28,969 nt of DNA, taken from positions 32,011 through 60,979 of the forward strand of contig HF999645.1 of assembly GCA_000434055.1 (NCBI GenBank), in the 5' to 3' direction. Numbering within the stretch: the stretch's first letter is position 1; each line of letters opens with the position of its first letter. The translations under genes were made by a program, and so were the position numbers. The notes beneath the pieces are model-generated. The model was not told where the DNA came from and searched no databases. It saw only the letters and a program-made list of their open reading frames with translations. Source of the DNA: Ruminococcus sp. CAG:488. GTDB lineage: Bacteria; Bacillota; Clostridia; Oscillospirales; Acutalibacteraceae. Of this stretch, positions 1 to 7,522 are shown one piece after another.

Positions 1-719
1 GAAAGAGTGATATTACTGCCTGCCTTGATAACAACTGCGTCACGGAAAATGAGCTGTAGGGCGGGGAGGGTAGGCTCAAAAAGATTTTTGTCCTTTTCAA
101 ATTCAGCCGTGATTTTCATGAATTCACACTCTGTCGGTTTGAGAATAGCGGAGGCTAACTTTGCGGCAGTATCGTCCGCTTTTTTTCTCAGTTCGTCGGA
201 TATCTCATCATTGTCTGCGCCGAGGTCAAAGAGAGTAACCCTTGACATGATTGTTTCAAGCATTGCTGCAGAGGAATCACATTCGAGAATAAATCTCGCA
301 TACTCCGGTGGCTCCTCAATGAGCTTCAAAAGCGCATTCTGCGCCTGAATGTTCATTTTATCCGCCGAGCGGAGAATATATACCTTGCTTCTTGCTTCAT
401 TCGGGATAATGTAGGCATCATCTTTAATTTCACGCACAAGGGCAATTTTAAATGTTTTTTCGCCCTGCGCCGAAGGGTCAGCGGTTATAACGTCGGGATG
501 ATTTCCGCTCTGAGCCTTAATACAGTGAGAACATTTGCTGCACGGTTTTGCATCGCCCTCACAAACAAATGCTTCGGCGAGAAAGAGCGAAAGCTTTTGA
601 CGCAGAGTCTCACTGCCGCCTCGAAGCATTATAGCATGCGGCAGACGCCCGTTCTTTATTAGTCCTGCAAGATTTTCTGCAAGACTGTTTTGGATTCCGA
701 TGTCGTTAAGGTTAATCAT
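1..719 (-). CDS. holB: DNA polymerase III delta' subunit, C-terminus cut by window edge
   Basis: Delta' is the clamp-loader subunit that, with DnaX and delta, loads the beta clamp at the replication fork. The frame is open from an ATG at 719 to the window edge (239 residues seen of roughly 320 usual). Visible features are a four-cysteine zinc module (C53, C60, C63, C66), the strongly conserved clamp-loader stretch KMNIQAQNALLKLIEEPP, and an SRV-type sensor segment (MSRVTLF). The Walker A site is degenerate (RGGSETLRQ instead of a GKT/S loop), as is common in delta'. The start codon overlaps the darA stop by one base (TGATG), which implies translational coupling. The darA-holB neighbourhood is typical of Firmicutes. 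The 3' end lies outside the window. Confidence 0.93.
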   Translation of the reverse strand, partial: MINLNDIGIQNSLAENLAGLIKNGRLPHAIMLRGGSETLRQKLSLFLAEAFVCEGDAKPCSKCSHCIKAQSGNHPDVITADPSAQGEKTFKIALVREIKDDAYIIPNEARSKVYILRSADKMNIQAQNALLKLIEEPPEYARFILECDSSAAMLETIMSRVTLFDLGADNDEISDELRKKADDTAAKLASAILKPTECEFMKITAEFEKDKNLFEPTLPALQLIFRDAVVIKAGSNITL

Positions 720-1042
720 CACATTTTATAGAATTGGTCAACATCGAGAACGAAAACGGTTGCTCCGCCGACGGTGATTTTGACCGGGATTGCATTTACA
801 AGGCCCGAGGAGTATGTCGGAACGACCGGTGTCAGCTCCTCGCGCTTGCGACAGTTGGTTCTGAGAATTTCAAGAAGCTCGTCTACCTTTTCGTCCTCAA
901 CGCCCATGAGAAGCGTGAGGTTTCCGGCACGGAGAAAGCCGCCCGTCGTGGAAAGCTTAGTTGCATAGAAGCCTGCCTTCGTTATCTCGTCGAGAACAAT
1001 ATGCGAATCGTCGCTGTTGATGACTGCAATTAAAAGTTTCAT
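719..1042 (-). CDS. darA: Cyclic-di-AMP receptor DarA/PstA (PII-like, YaaQ family)
   Basis: This 107-residue protein matches the DarA/PstA (YaaQ) family throughout: it begins MKLLIAVINSDD, has the TGGFLRAGNLTLLMGVED segment that forms the T/B-loop region, and ends with a VFVLDVDQF strand. The family forms PII-like homotrimers that bind the second messenger cyclic di-AMP in the cytosol; the downstream effector is not well defined. Length is normal for the family. An AGGAGGT site at about 1048-1054 supports the ATG at 1042. It is followed by holB with a one-base overlap. A weak promoter (1072-1100) may start the pair separately from the upstream queG-like gene, which ends 135 bases away. Confidence 0.93.
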   Translation of the reverse strand: MKLLIAVINSDDSHIVLDEITKAGFYATKLSTTGGFLRAGNLTLLMGVEDEKVDELLEILRTNCRKREELTPVVPTYSSGLVNAIPVKITVGGATVFVLDVDQFYKM

Positions 1043-1071
1043 GGTTTACCTCCTGTTGTGTTTGGTAAAAA

Positions 1072-1100
1072 GATATATGATTTATTGCCTTTTAAGCCAA
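1072..1100 (-). promoter_or_regulatory. Possible sigma-A promoter for darA-holB
   Basis: On the minus strand TTGGCT (1095-1100) is followed after 17 bases by TATATC (1072-1077), 30 bases before the darA start. The boxes are imperfect, so this is a candidate only. Its position in the one larger gap of an otherwise tight gene row supports it. Confidence 0.4.
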
Positions 1101-1177
1101 TTCAGTATTTATTTCATATCTAAGGTGAGAAGAAATTTACCAAGGCTTCTGCACCGAAAGAAATTTTTATCAGACTT

Positions 1178-1966
1178 TCACTGTCCGCTAATAATATCAA
1201 GGTTTCTTTTTATGACCTTTTCGCCGCGCCATGCGTAGGCTCTGTCGGAAATATTATCTGCTCTTGCCGTCGTTTCTATTCCGTCAAGGAAAACTTCGGC
1301 AGGATTTATTTTCACTTTTTTGTTCATCGGGCACACCGTCTGGCAGATATCACAGCCCCATGCGCAGCCGATTTTTTTAATAAGTTCCTCCTGCTCGGGC
1401 GTCAGCTCGCCCTTGCGCTGAGTTATGTCCGAGAGGCAAAGCTCTTTATTGAAGCCGCTTTCGCTCAGTGCATGAGTCGGGCAGGCGGAGATACATTTTC
1501 CGCAGCCGAGACATTCCGTTTCTTTTATCTCCGCCGCAGGCAGCCGCAATGTTGTGACTATTTCCGAAATGAAGAACCATGAGCCGTAGTCTTTATTGAT
1601 GAGAAGCCTGTTTTTTCCCTTAACGCCCAAGCCGGCATCCATAGCCGCCTGCACCTCGGGAATCGGTGAATTGTCGGTGAAAAAAACGAATTGCTCATCG
1701 GGATAGGTTTCGCGAAGTTTTTCAAGTCCGCTCCCGACAGCCGAATTGATTGCAAGGTGATAGTCCTTGACGACGGCGTAGCGCGAGATGTTGATGTTTT
1801 TGTATTCTTCCTCGCCGAGATAATATGGGAAAAGCATGACTATAATGCTTTTGGCATTCTCGGGAAGTCTGCCTTTTGCACGGCAGTTAATAAGTTTGTT
1901 CCGAAACGGTTCAAAATCACAGAAGCCGTAAACAGGAGAAATTGCAGAAATGATATCATTTATCAT
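1178..1966 (-). CDS. Epoxyqueuosine reductase-like protein (QueG family), short form
   Basis: QueG reduces epoxyqueuosine to queuosine in tRNA using cobalamin and two [4Fe-4S] clusters. This 262-residue protein has the two ferredoxin-like motifs expected, CLGCGKCISACP (about residue 153) and GCAWGCDICQTVCP (about 200), plus the DUF1730-like core with a DNSPIPE segment, in which the Asp matches the conserved acid of QueG, and AGLGVKGKNRLLI. It is shorter than full QueG (about 350-380 residues), lacking much of the N-terminal part and any C-terminal HEAT repeats. Such short forms are frequent in Clostridia and their activity is less certain. It sits 11 bases after the AEC transporter gene with an AGGA site before the ATG. 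Confidence 0.8.
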   Translation of the reverse strand: MINDIISAISPVYGFCDFEPFRNKLINCRAKGRLPENAKSIIVMLFPYYLGEEEYKNINISRYAVVKDYHLAINSAVGSGLEKLRETYPDEQFVFFTDNSPIPEVQAAMDAGLGVKGKNRLLINKDYGSWFFISEIVTTLRLPAAEIKETECLGCGKCISACPTHALSESGFNKELCLSDITQRKGELTPEQEELIKKIGCAWGCDICQTVCPMNKKVKINPAEVFLDGIETTARADNISDRAYAWRGEKVIKRNLDIISGQ

Positions 1967-1977
1967 ATTATCAAATC

Positions 1978-2907
1978 CTATGCGACGGTTTCAACTGCCG
2001 CAATTATTAAAGGCATTGTTATTATCGACATGAAGCTTACCGTTGCGACAAGCTGCGATGCAAGCCCTGTGTCATTGCCGTATTTGGCGGAGAACAGGAC
2101 AGTGTTGTTAGCCGACGGAGCACACGAGGATATCGCGAGTGCAGTCAAAAGCGTTCCGCCGAGACCGATGAGTTTGTATATCGCTATCATGACAGCCGGC
2201 AAAACTATCAGCTTTGACAGAGCTACAAGAAAAATCTTCTTGTGTTTTAAAAGACTTTTGAGCCGAGTATGCGAAAGAAATGTGCCGAAAATAATCATTG
2301 CAAAAGGCGTCTGAGTGTTCGCTATAAAATCGACCGGCTTTGTTACAAGCTCCGGAAGAGGAACCTTGAACAGAAAAAACGGCAAACCTATGAGCATTGC
2401 GATAACGCCCGGGTTGAAAATCAGTTTTTTTGCGTCGAAGCCCTTACCCTTATCCATCATGAAAACGCCGTGGGTAAAAGAAACGGCGTTGAATGCCATA
2501 ACGACAGCCGAGCAATAAAACACACCCTCACTGCCGAGCAGCGCTTCGGTCAGCGGCAGGGTCATGTAGCCTACATTGCCGTAAATTGCGCCGTATTTGT
2601 ATACGCAGTTTTCGTCACGGTCACCCTTGGAAAACAAAGGAGTGTTAATTGCAATCGCTATAAAATGCATGAGGAATCCGCATCCGACGGCAATCAAAAG
2701 CCTCATTCCGCTGTCCTTGGTGAACTCCCGTGTGAAGAACGAGTTGATAATAACGCTTGGTGTTATTATATAGAAAAGCAAGTCGGTGCAGGCTTTTCCC
2801 GTTTTCTCGGTGAACAAACCTATTCTGTCGCAGACAACTCCGACAAGCACCATGACATACAGTATGCCTACCTGACGTGCCGCAATAATAAAATTGTCAA
2901 GAAACAT
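1978..2907 (-). CDS. AEC-family (auxin efflux carrier) transporter
   Basis: The 309-residue protein is hydrophobic throughout, with about ten membrane segments. It shows the AEC-family pattern: an N-terminal LVGVVCDRIGLFT segment, LLFYIITPSVIINSF in the second helix, a TPFAMIIFGTFLS stretch around residue 200, and ASSCAPSANNTVLFSAKYG near the end. Family members with known substrates export or exchange small organic acids such as malate or citrate; the substrate here cannot be read from sequence. The gene lies 12 bases downstream of the membrane-protein gene and three positions below citrate synthase in one apparent operon, which makes a carboxylic acid a reasonable guess. Length is normal. 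Confidence 0.88.
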   Translation of the reverse strand: MFLDNFIIAARQVGILYVMVLVGVVCDRIGLFTEKTGKACTDLLFYIITPSVIINSFFTREFTKDSGMRLLIAVGCGFLMHFIAIAINTPLFSKGDRDENCVYKYGAIYGNVGYMTLPLTEALLGSEGVFYCSAVVMAFNAVSFTHGVFMMDKGKGFDAKKLIFNPGVIAMLIGLPFFLFKVPLPELVTKPVDFIANTQTPFAMIIFGTFLSHTRLKSLLKHKKIFLVALSKLIVLPAVMIAIYKLIGLGGTLLTALAISSCAPSANNTVLFSAKYGNDTGLASQLVATVSFMSIITMPLIIAAVETVA

Positions 2908-2919
2908 AAACTACCCCGA

Positions 2920-3801
2920 TTATTCCTCTGGTTCACTCGTCTGAGCCTTGGCTCTCGAAAGAAGATTGTAGATTATATAAGCTGCCGCGCCGAGGTCACT
3001 GTAGGAAACGCCATAGTGATCGTTGAGAAGCTCGGATTTGCCGGTTACCATGAGAATAAATCTCGGCAGGAAGCACATCAGAGCAAACATTGCGGCAGGA
3101 ATTCCGTAGGCAAAAATCTTCCAAAAGACGGTTTTTACGTCAATTCTCGCAACGGTCTGAGCCAATGCAAAGAAGAAAAGCATGAGAAATACGATTTCAA
3201 AAAGTTCAAGCAGAAGATCCGAGACATTGATAAAGCTTATAGTTCTCTTGAACTTGTAGAGAAGTCTGAAAATGCACCAGAGAACAGGAGTCAGACCGAG
3301 AAGCTTGAGCTTGGAGCCGTCGGAATTTCCGAGACTGACCGAAAGGCCGGAGACAAAGAAGTAAACGGCGGCAATTGCACCCGAAACAGCCTGGAGAAGA
3401 AGAAGTGTTCCTCCCTGCTTCTTGACGTATTCGGCAATTGTTGAACCGGAAGAAGCGGCGGCGTCATAAAGGTCAAAGTAGCTCATAAGCTGACCTGCCG
3501 AGTCAATGATTATCGTAACGGCAAGAATCAGCGAGAGAACAAGAAAAACAGGCGATTTTTTGACCGATGCAACGGTTATCATTTTTTTCTTGTTGATAAG
3601 CGGGATGACAATTGCGGTAATCACTGCGATTCCGAGCAGGGCATAGATAATATAGACCGAGAAATCGATCGTAGAGTAGAAGCCCGTTTCGGGTTCAAGA
3701 ACCTTGAAATACTGATAAACCCTCAGCGGCACCGCAACAAGCAGTGCGCAAAGAGAAACCAAAAGCGGAAGCTTGTAAATTACATCACTTTTACTTTTCA
3801 T
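2920..3801 (-). CDS. Polytopic membrane protein of unknown function
   Basis: I do not recognise a family. The 293-residue product has about seven hydrophobic segments (for example near residues 10-28, 46-66, 80-98, 130-152, 194-216 and 228-248), basic N-terminus and an acidic C-terminal tail (SEPEE). There are no obvious catalytic motifs. It starts two bases after the citrate synthase stop, and its ribosome binding site (GGGGGAA) lies inside the last codons of that gene, so the two are almost certainly co-transcribed and translationally linked. Its place between citrate synthase and an AEC carrier suggests a membrane role connected with organic-acid metabolism, but that is inference only. Confidence 0.8.
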   Translation of the reverse strand: MKSKSDVIYKLPLLVSLCALLVAVPLRVYQYFKVLEPETGFYSTIDFSVYIIYALLGIAVITAIVIPLINKKKMITVASVKKSPVFLVLSLILAVTIIIDSAGQLMSYFDLYDAAASSGSTIAEYVKKQGGTLLLLQAVSGAIAAVYFFVSGLSVSLGNSDGSKLKLLGLTPVLWCIFRLLYKFKRTISFINVSDLLLELFEIVFLMLFFFALAQTVARIDVKTVFWKIFAYGIPAAMFALMCFLPRFILMVTGKSELLNDHYGVSYSDLGAAAYIIYNLLSRAKAQTSEPEE

Positions 3802-3803
3802 TT

Positions 3804-5231
3804 TTATTCCCCCTGAATAATTCTTTCTTCATAAGGTACATATCCCTGGTCGGGAGCATATTTAGCAATTCGGTTGTTGATAGTGACGTATTTTCTTCTT
3901 GCCATTACGCTCTTATAGGCCGGACGGATAATTCTGCCGCCTGTTGCAAGCTCCTCAAGACGGTGAGCCGTCCAGCCTGCGATTCTTGCGGTCGTGAAAA
4001 GCGGAGTGTAAAGATCCTCGGGGATACGAAGCATCTCGTAAATAAAGCCCGAATAGAGGTCAACGTTGGCGCAAATCGGCTTTTTATTGCCCTTCTCTTT
4101 GAGGAATACTTCGGGAGTCAGGCGCTCAACGGCATCAATGAGATTGAATTTTCCCGTGTTGCCGGTTTTTTCGGCGTATTTGCGAGCCTCTTCCTTGAGA
4201 ATAACGGCACGGGGATCGGAAAGCGTGTAAACAGCGTGACCCATTCCGTAAATAAGACCCGAATGGTCGCCGGCTTCCTTTCTGATAATTTTTGCAAGAT
4301 AGTCGGCAATCTGACCATCGTCCGTCGGGTCGGAAACACCGTTCTGAATGAATCTTATCATTTCGGCAGCCTTGATGTTTGCACCGCCGTGCTTCGGTCC
4401 TTTCAGGGAACCCATACCGGCGGCAATGGCGGCATAGGTATCCGTTCCGCTGGAGGTAAGAACTCTTGTTGCAAAGGTCGAGTTGTTACCGCCGCCGTGC
4501 TCGGCATGAACCATAAGGCAAAGGTCAAGAAGCTTCGCCTCGTCATCCGTGAAAGTCTTGTCCGAGCGAATCGAACGGAGAATTGTTTCGGCCGTTGACT
4601 GGTCGGGCTTCGCCGGATGGATATACATACTCTTTTTGAGATAATGACGTCGCTTTACCTGATAGGCATAAGCCATGATAACGGGGAGCTGACCGACAAG
4701 CTGAATCGATTGACGTACAACGTTTTCAAGCGAAGTATCATCGGGCGACTCGTCATATGAATAAAGTGCAAGAATCGTTCTCGTGATTTTATTCATAATG
4801 TTCGGCGAAGGGGCTTTCATCATCGTGTCCTCGATGAAATCCTCGGGAAGATTACGGCTTACGGCGAGAATATCCTTGAAGCGTGTGAGCTGCTCGGTTG
4901 TCGGAAGAGAGCCGAAAATGAGCAGCCATGCGACCTCCTCAAAACCGAAGCGGTTTTCCTCACGGCAATGCTTTACTATTTCCTGCATGTCAAAGCCGCG
5001 GAAATAGAGATGACCTTCCTTAGGTACTCTTTCGCCGTCATCTATGTAGTAGCCGTCAACAGAGCTGATTTTTGTAATGCCTGCCATGACGCCCGTTCCG
5101 TCGGAATTACGCAGGCCTCTTTTAACATTGAAACGATTGAAATAATCGGGATTTATCTGATAGCTTTTGTTAAGTTCTTCAACCAAAGACTGTGTAGTTT
5201 GATCTGTAAGGGGATTGATATACGAATTCAT
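3804..5231 (-). CDS. gltA: Citrate synthase
   Basis: Condenses acetyl-CoA with oxaloacetate to citrate, the entry to the oxidative branch towards 2-oxoglutarate and glutamate. The 475-residue protein contains the family's active-site regions: HAEHGGGNNSTF (first His), GPKHGGAN (second His), GMGHAVYTLSDPRA, and NVDLYSGFIYEML carrying the catalytic Asp. The GGGNNSTF version marks a clade of longer citrate synthases found in anaerobic Firmicutes; methylcitrate synthase activity cannot be excluded from sequence. A near-consensus promoter lies 29-58 bases upstream, and GGTGGTGA precedes the ATG. It is the first gene of a unit continuing into a membrane protein and an AEC carrier. Confidence 0.93.
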   Translation of the reverse strand: MNSYINPLTDQTTQSLVEELNKSYQINPDYFNRFNVKRGLRNSDGTGVMAGITKISSVDGYYIDDGERVPKEGHLYFRGFDMQEIVKHCREENRFGFEEVAWLLIFGSLPTTEQLTRFKDILAVSRNLPEDFIEDTMMKAPSPNIMNKITRTILALYSYDESPDDTSLENVVRQSIQLVGQLPVIMAYAYQVKRRHYLKKSMYIHPAKPDQSTAETILRSIRSDKTFTDDEAKLLDLCLMVHAEHGGGNNSTFATRVLTSSGTDTYAAIAAGMGSLKGPKHGGANIKAAEMIRFIQNGVSDPTDDGQIADYLAKIIRKEAGDHSGLIYGMGHAVYTLSDPRAVILKEEARKYAEKTGNTGKFNLIDAVERLTPEVFLKEKGNKKPICANVDLYSGFIYEMLRIPEDLYTPLFTTARIAGWTAHRLEELATGGRIIRPAYKSVMARRKYVTINNRIAKYAPDQGYVPYEERIIQGE

Positions 5232-5259
5232 AGCTTCACCACCAATATATTTTCAGATT

Positions 5260-5289
5260 ATTATACTATATTATGTATTATAAAGTCAA
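5260..5289 (-). promoter_or_regulatory. Sigma-A promoter of the citrate synthase unit
   Basis: Minus strand TTGACT (5284-5289), an 18-base spacer and a perfect TATAAT (5260-5265), 29 bases before the citrate synthase ATG. The surrounding region is AT-rich and gene-free. Confidence 0.8.
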
Positions 5290-5373
5290 GAATTGAAAAA
5301 CAAATAAACTGTTAACAGAACGATTTTTTGCATATTTTTTCACCAAATCGGCTTTGTTTTTATCAGCGAATAC

Positions 5374-5420
5374 TTAAAACAAACGGAACCAACGCATATT
5401 TATGCATAAGTTCCGTTTTA
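5374..5420 (-). terminator. Terminator after recG
   Basis: The arms AAACGGAAC (5381-5389) and GTTCCGTTT (5410-5418) form a perfect 9-bp stem with a 20-base loop; on the minus strand a T-rich tail (GTTTTAAGTA) follows. It lies 75 bases past the recG stop and upstream of the citrate synthase promoter. The remaining gene-free sequence in 5232-5494 shows nothing else I can name. Confidence 0.7.
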
Positions 5421-5494
5421 TCATTATTTATCGGAATAGGTTTCGGTGAATTTTTTACACATCGGCACCCGGCAGCAAGCAAGATTTAATCCTG

Positions 5495-7522
5495 TCAGTT
5501 CATTATATATTCCGAATTGAACAGCTCATAAATTGCGGCATTCAGGTTCCTGTTCTCGGCCTTTTGAAGATTGAGGTCGTCTGACAAAATCTCCTGCGCA
5601 AAGCGGTGAGCCTCGGTTAATAATGCCGAGTCGGTCAGCGATGCCATTTTCATGTTCGGCAGTCCGTGCTGACGTGCTCCGAAGAAATCGCCCGGTCCTC
5701 GCATTTTCAAGTCCTCGTCGGCAATCTTAAAGCCGTCGGTCGTTTTTGTCATTATCTCCATGCGCTTTTTTGCGCTGTCGGTTTTTGCGTCTGAGATAAG
5801 AATACAGGTTGATTTATACTGCCCTCTGCCGATTCGTCCTCTGAGCTGATGAAGCTGCGAAAGACCGAACCGTTCGGCGTTTTCGATAACCATAATGACG
5901 GCATTCGGCACATCAACGCCGACCTCGATGACCGTTGTGGCAATGAGCAGCTTGACCTCACCCGAAACAAAGCGTGACATTACCTCGTCCTTTTGCTTCG
6001 ACTTCATCTTTCCGTGGAGCAGTCCGACCTCATATCCGCTGAAAAATCCCTTTGAAAGATTTTCAGCATAGCTCTCGGCGGCGGCGATATCCTCGTCACC
6101 CTCCTCAACAAGGGGACACACGATATAGCCTTGCCGACCCTCATCGAGGTGCTTCTTGACATAGCCGAAGGCTCTTGCGCGGAGCTTACCTGTGACGTAA
6201 TATGTCTCAATCGGCTGTCTGCCCGGCGGAAGTTCGTCGAGCACGGAGACATCCAAATCGCCGTAGAGCATGAGGGCAAGTGTCCTCGGAATGGGTGTTG
6301 CCGACATGACCAGGGTATGCGGCTTGTCTCCTTTTTTGCTCAGTGCCGCTCTGTGCTTAACGCCGAAGCGGTGCTGTTCGTCTGTTATGACAAGACCGAG
6401 GGCACTGAACTCGACATCGTCCTGAATCAGCGCATGGGTGCCGATTATAAGCCGGGTTTCACCGCTTTTCAGGCGCTCTTTGATTGCCCGTTTGTTTGCT
6501 GCCGTGACCGAGCCTGTCAGCAGCTCGGCATGAATGTTTGTATCTTTAAAAAAGTTTTGGCATGTTCTGAAATGCTGTTGAGCGAGAATTTCCGTCGGCG
6601 CCATGAATGCGCATTGGTATCCGTTCTTGACAACGGTATAAATCAGTGCGGCGGCGACGGCAGTCTTGCCTGAGCCGACATCGCCCTGCAAAAGGCGGTT
6701 CATCGTTATCCCGCTTGTCATCTGACTTATACTTTCGCTGACGGCACGGTTCTGCGCTCCCGTAAGTCTGAAAGGCAAAAGACGTTTAAATTCGTCGGTA
6801 TAATCCTGTGTGACGGTAACCGGTGTTGTTTCTTTCCTGTTGCCCTTCAGCTTCATTAAGCCGAGCTGGAAAATAAAAAGCTCCTCAAAAATAATTCTTC
6901 GCCGTGCCTCGTGAAGCATATCCTCGTTTGTCGGCAGGTGAAGCTCGTGAATTGCCTTGTTAATCTCCATAAGGCAGAGCTTATCTCTGAGCGACTGCGG
7001 CAGACAATCTGTAAAATAATCGTTGCCGGAGGAAAATACCTGACGTATAAGCTTTTCGATATATTTTGAATTGACGCCTGCCGTCAGGTGGTATATTGAA
7101 TGAATCCTTTCACCGCTTGAAGCTTTTTCAATCAGCGGTGAGGACATTTCGCGTCGGTGGAAATTTCCGCCGACTTTTCCGTAGAAGAGATATTCTTCGC
7201 CCGCTTCGAGGGCTTCGGCGGTGTACTTGCTGTTGAAAATCGTGATGTTCATAAGCGACTCGCCGTCGGTCACAACGGTTTTGTAAATCGTCATTCCCTT
7301 GCTGACCTTGGCTCCCTTCGGCTTGTGGTCAACGGTCGCTTTAACACAGCACGGCTCGTCAAACGGAGCGGCGGCGATGCTCGTCACCTTGCTCCAGTCC
7401 GTGTATTCTCTCGGATAATAGCGCAGAAGATCGCCGACGGTGAAAATCCCGAGCTTCCCTAAAAGCTTGGCTCTTTTTTCACCGACTCCCTTTAAATATT
7501 GTATATTGGTGGTTCTGTCCAT
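5495..7522 (-). CDS. recG: ATP-dependent DNA helicase RecG
   Basis: RecG is a monomeric superfamily 2 helicase that remodels stalled replication forks and branch-migrates Holliday junctions. The protein opens with a helix-hairpin-like segment (LKGVGEKRAKLLGKLGI), an OB-fold wedge domain in the first 150 residues, then the helicase motifs: GDVGSGKTAVA (Walker A, about residue 278), a DEQH box (about 380), SATPIPRTLAL (motif III), and QLRGRIGRG (motif VI, about 560), followed by the C-terminal RecG tail. From the chosen ATG the length is 675 residues, normal for the family. That ATG overlaps the upstream stop (TGATG); an in-frame ATG at 7537 would overlap more and is less likely. Third gene of the ymdB unit. 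Confidence 0.96.
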   Translation of the reverse strand: MDRTTNIQYLKGVGEKRAKLLGKLGIFTVGDLLRYYPREYTDWSKVTSIAAAPFDEPCCVKATVDHKPKGAKVSKGMTIYKTVVTDGESLMNITIFNSKYTAEALEAGEEYLFYGKVGGNFHRREMSSPLIEKASSGERIHSIYHLTAGVNSKYIEKLIRQVFSSGNDYFTDCLPQSLRDKLCLMEINKAIHELHLPTNEDMLHEARRRIIFEELFIFQLGLMKLKGNRKETTPVTVTQDYTDEFKRLLPFRLTGAQNRAVSESISQMTSGITMNRLLQGDVGSGKTAVAAALIYTVVKNGYQCAFMAPTEILAQQHFRTCQNFFKDTNIHAELLTGSVTAANKRAIKERLKSGETRLIIGTHALIQDDVEFSALGLVITDEQHRFGVKHRAALSKKGDKPHTLVMSATPIPRTLALMLYGDLDVSVLDELPPGRQPIETYYVTGKLRARAFGYVKKHLDEGRQGYIVCPLVEEGDEDIAAAESYAENLSKGFFSGYEVGLLHGKMKSKQKDEVMSRFVSGEVKLLIATTVIEVGVDVPNAVIMVIENAERFGLSQLHQLRGRIGRGQYKSTCILISDAKTDSAKKRMEIMTKTTDGFKIADEDLKMRGPGDFFGARQHGLPNMKMASLTDSALLTEAHRFAQEILSDDLNLQKAENRNLNAAIYELFNSEYIMN

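Noticed and set aside
2269..3444. 391-residue plus-strand ORF
   Set aside because: It lies antisense to the AEC carrier and the membrane protein, both of which have convincing membrane topology and ribosome sites. The antisense frame has low-quality, charge-rich composition.
3744..4598. 284-residue plus-strand ORF
   Set aside because: Antisense to citrate synthase, whose active-site motifs are unmistakable.
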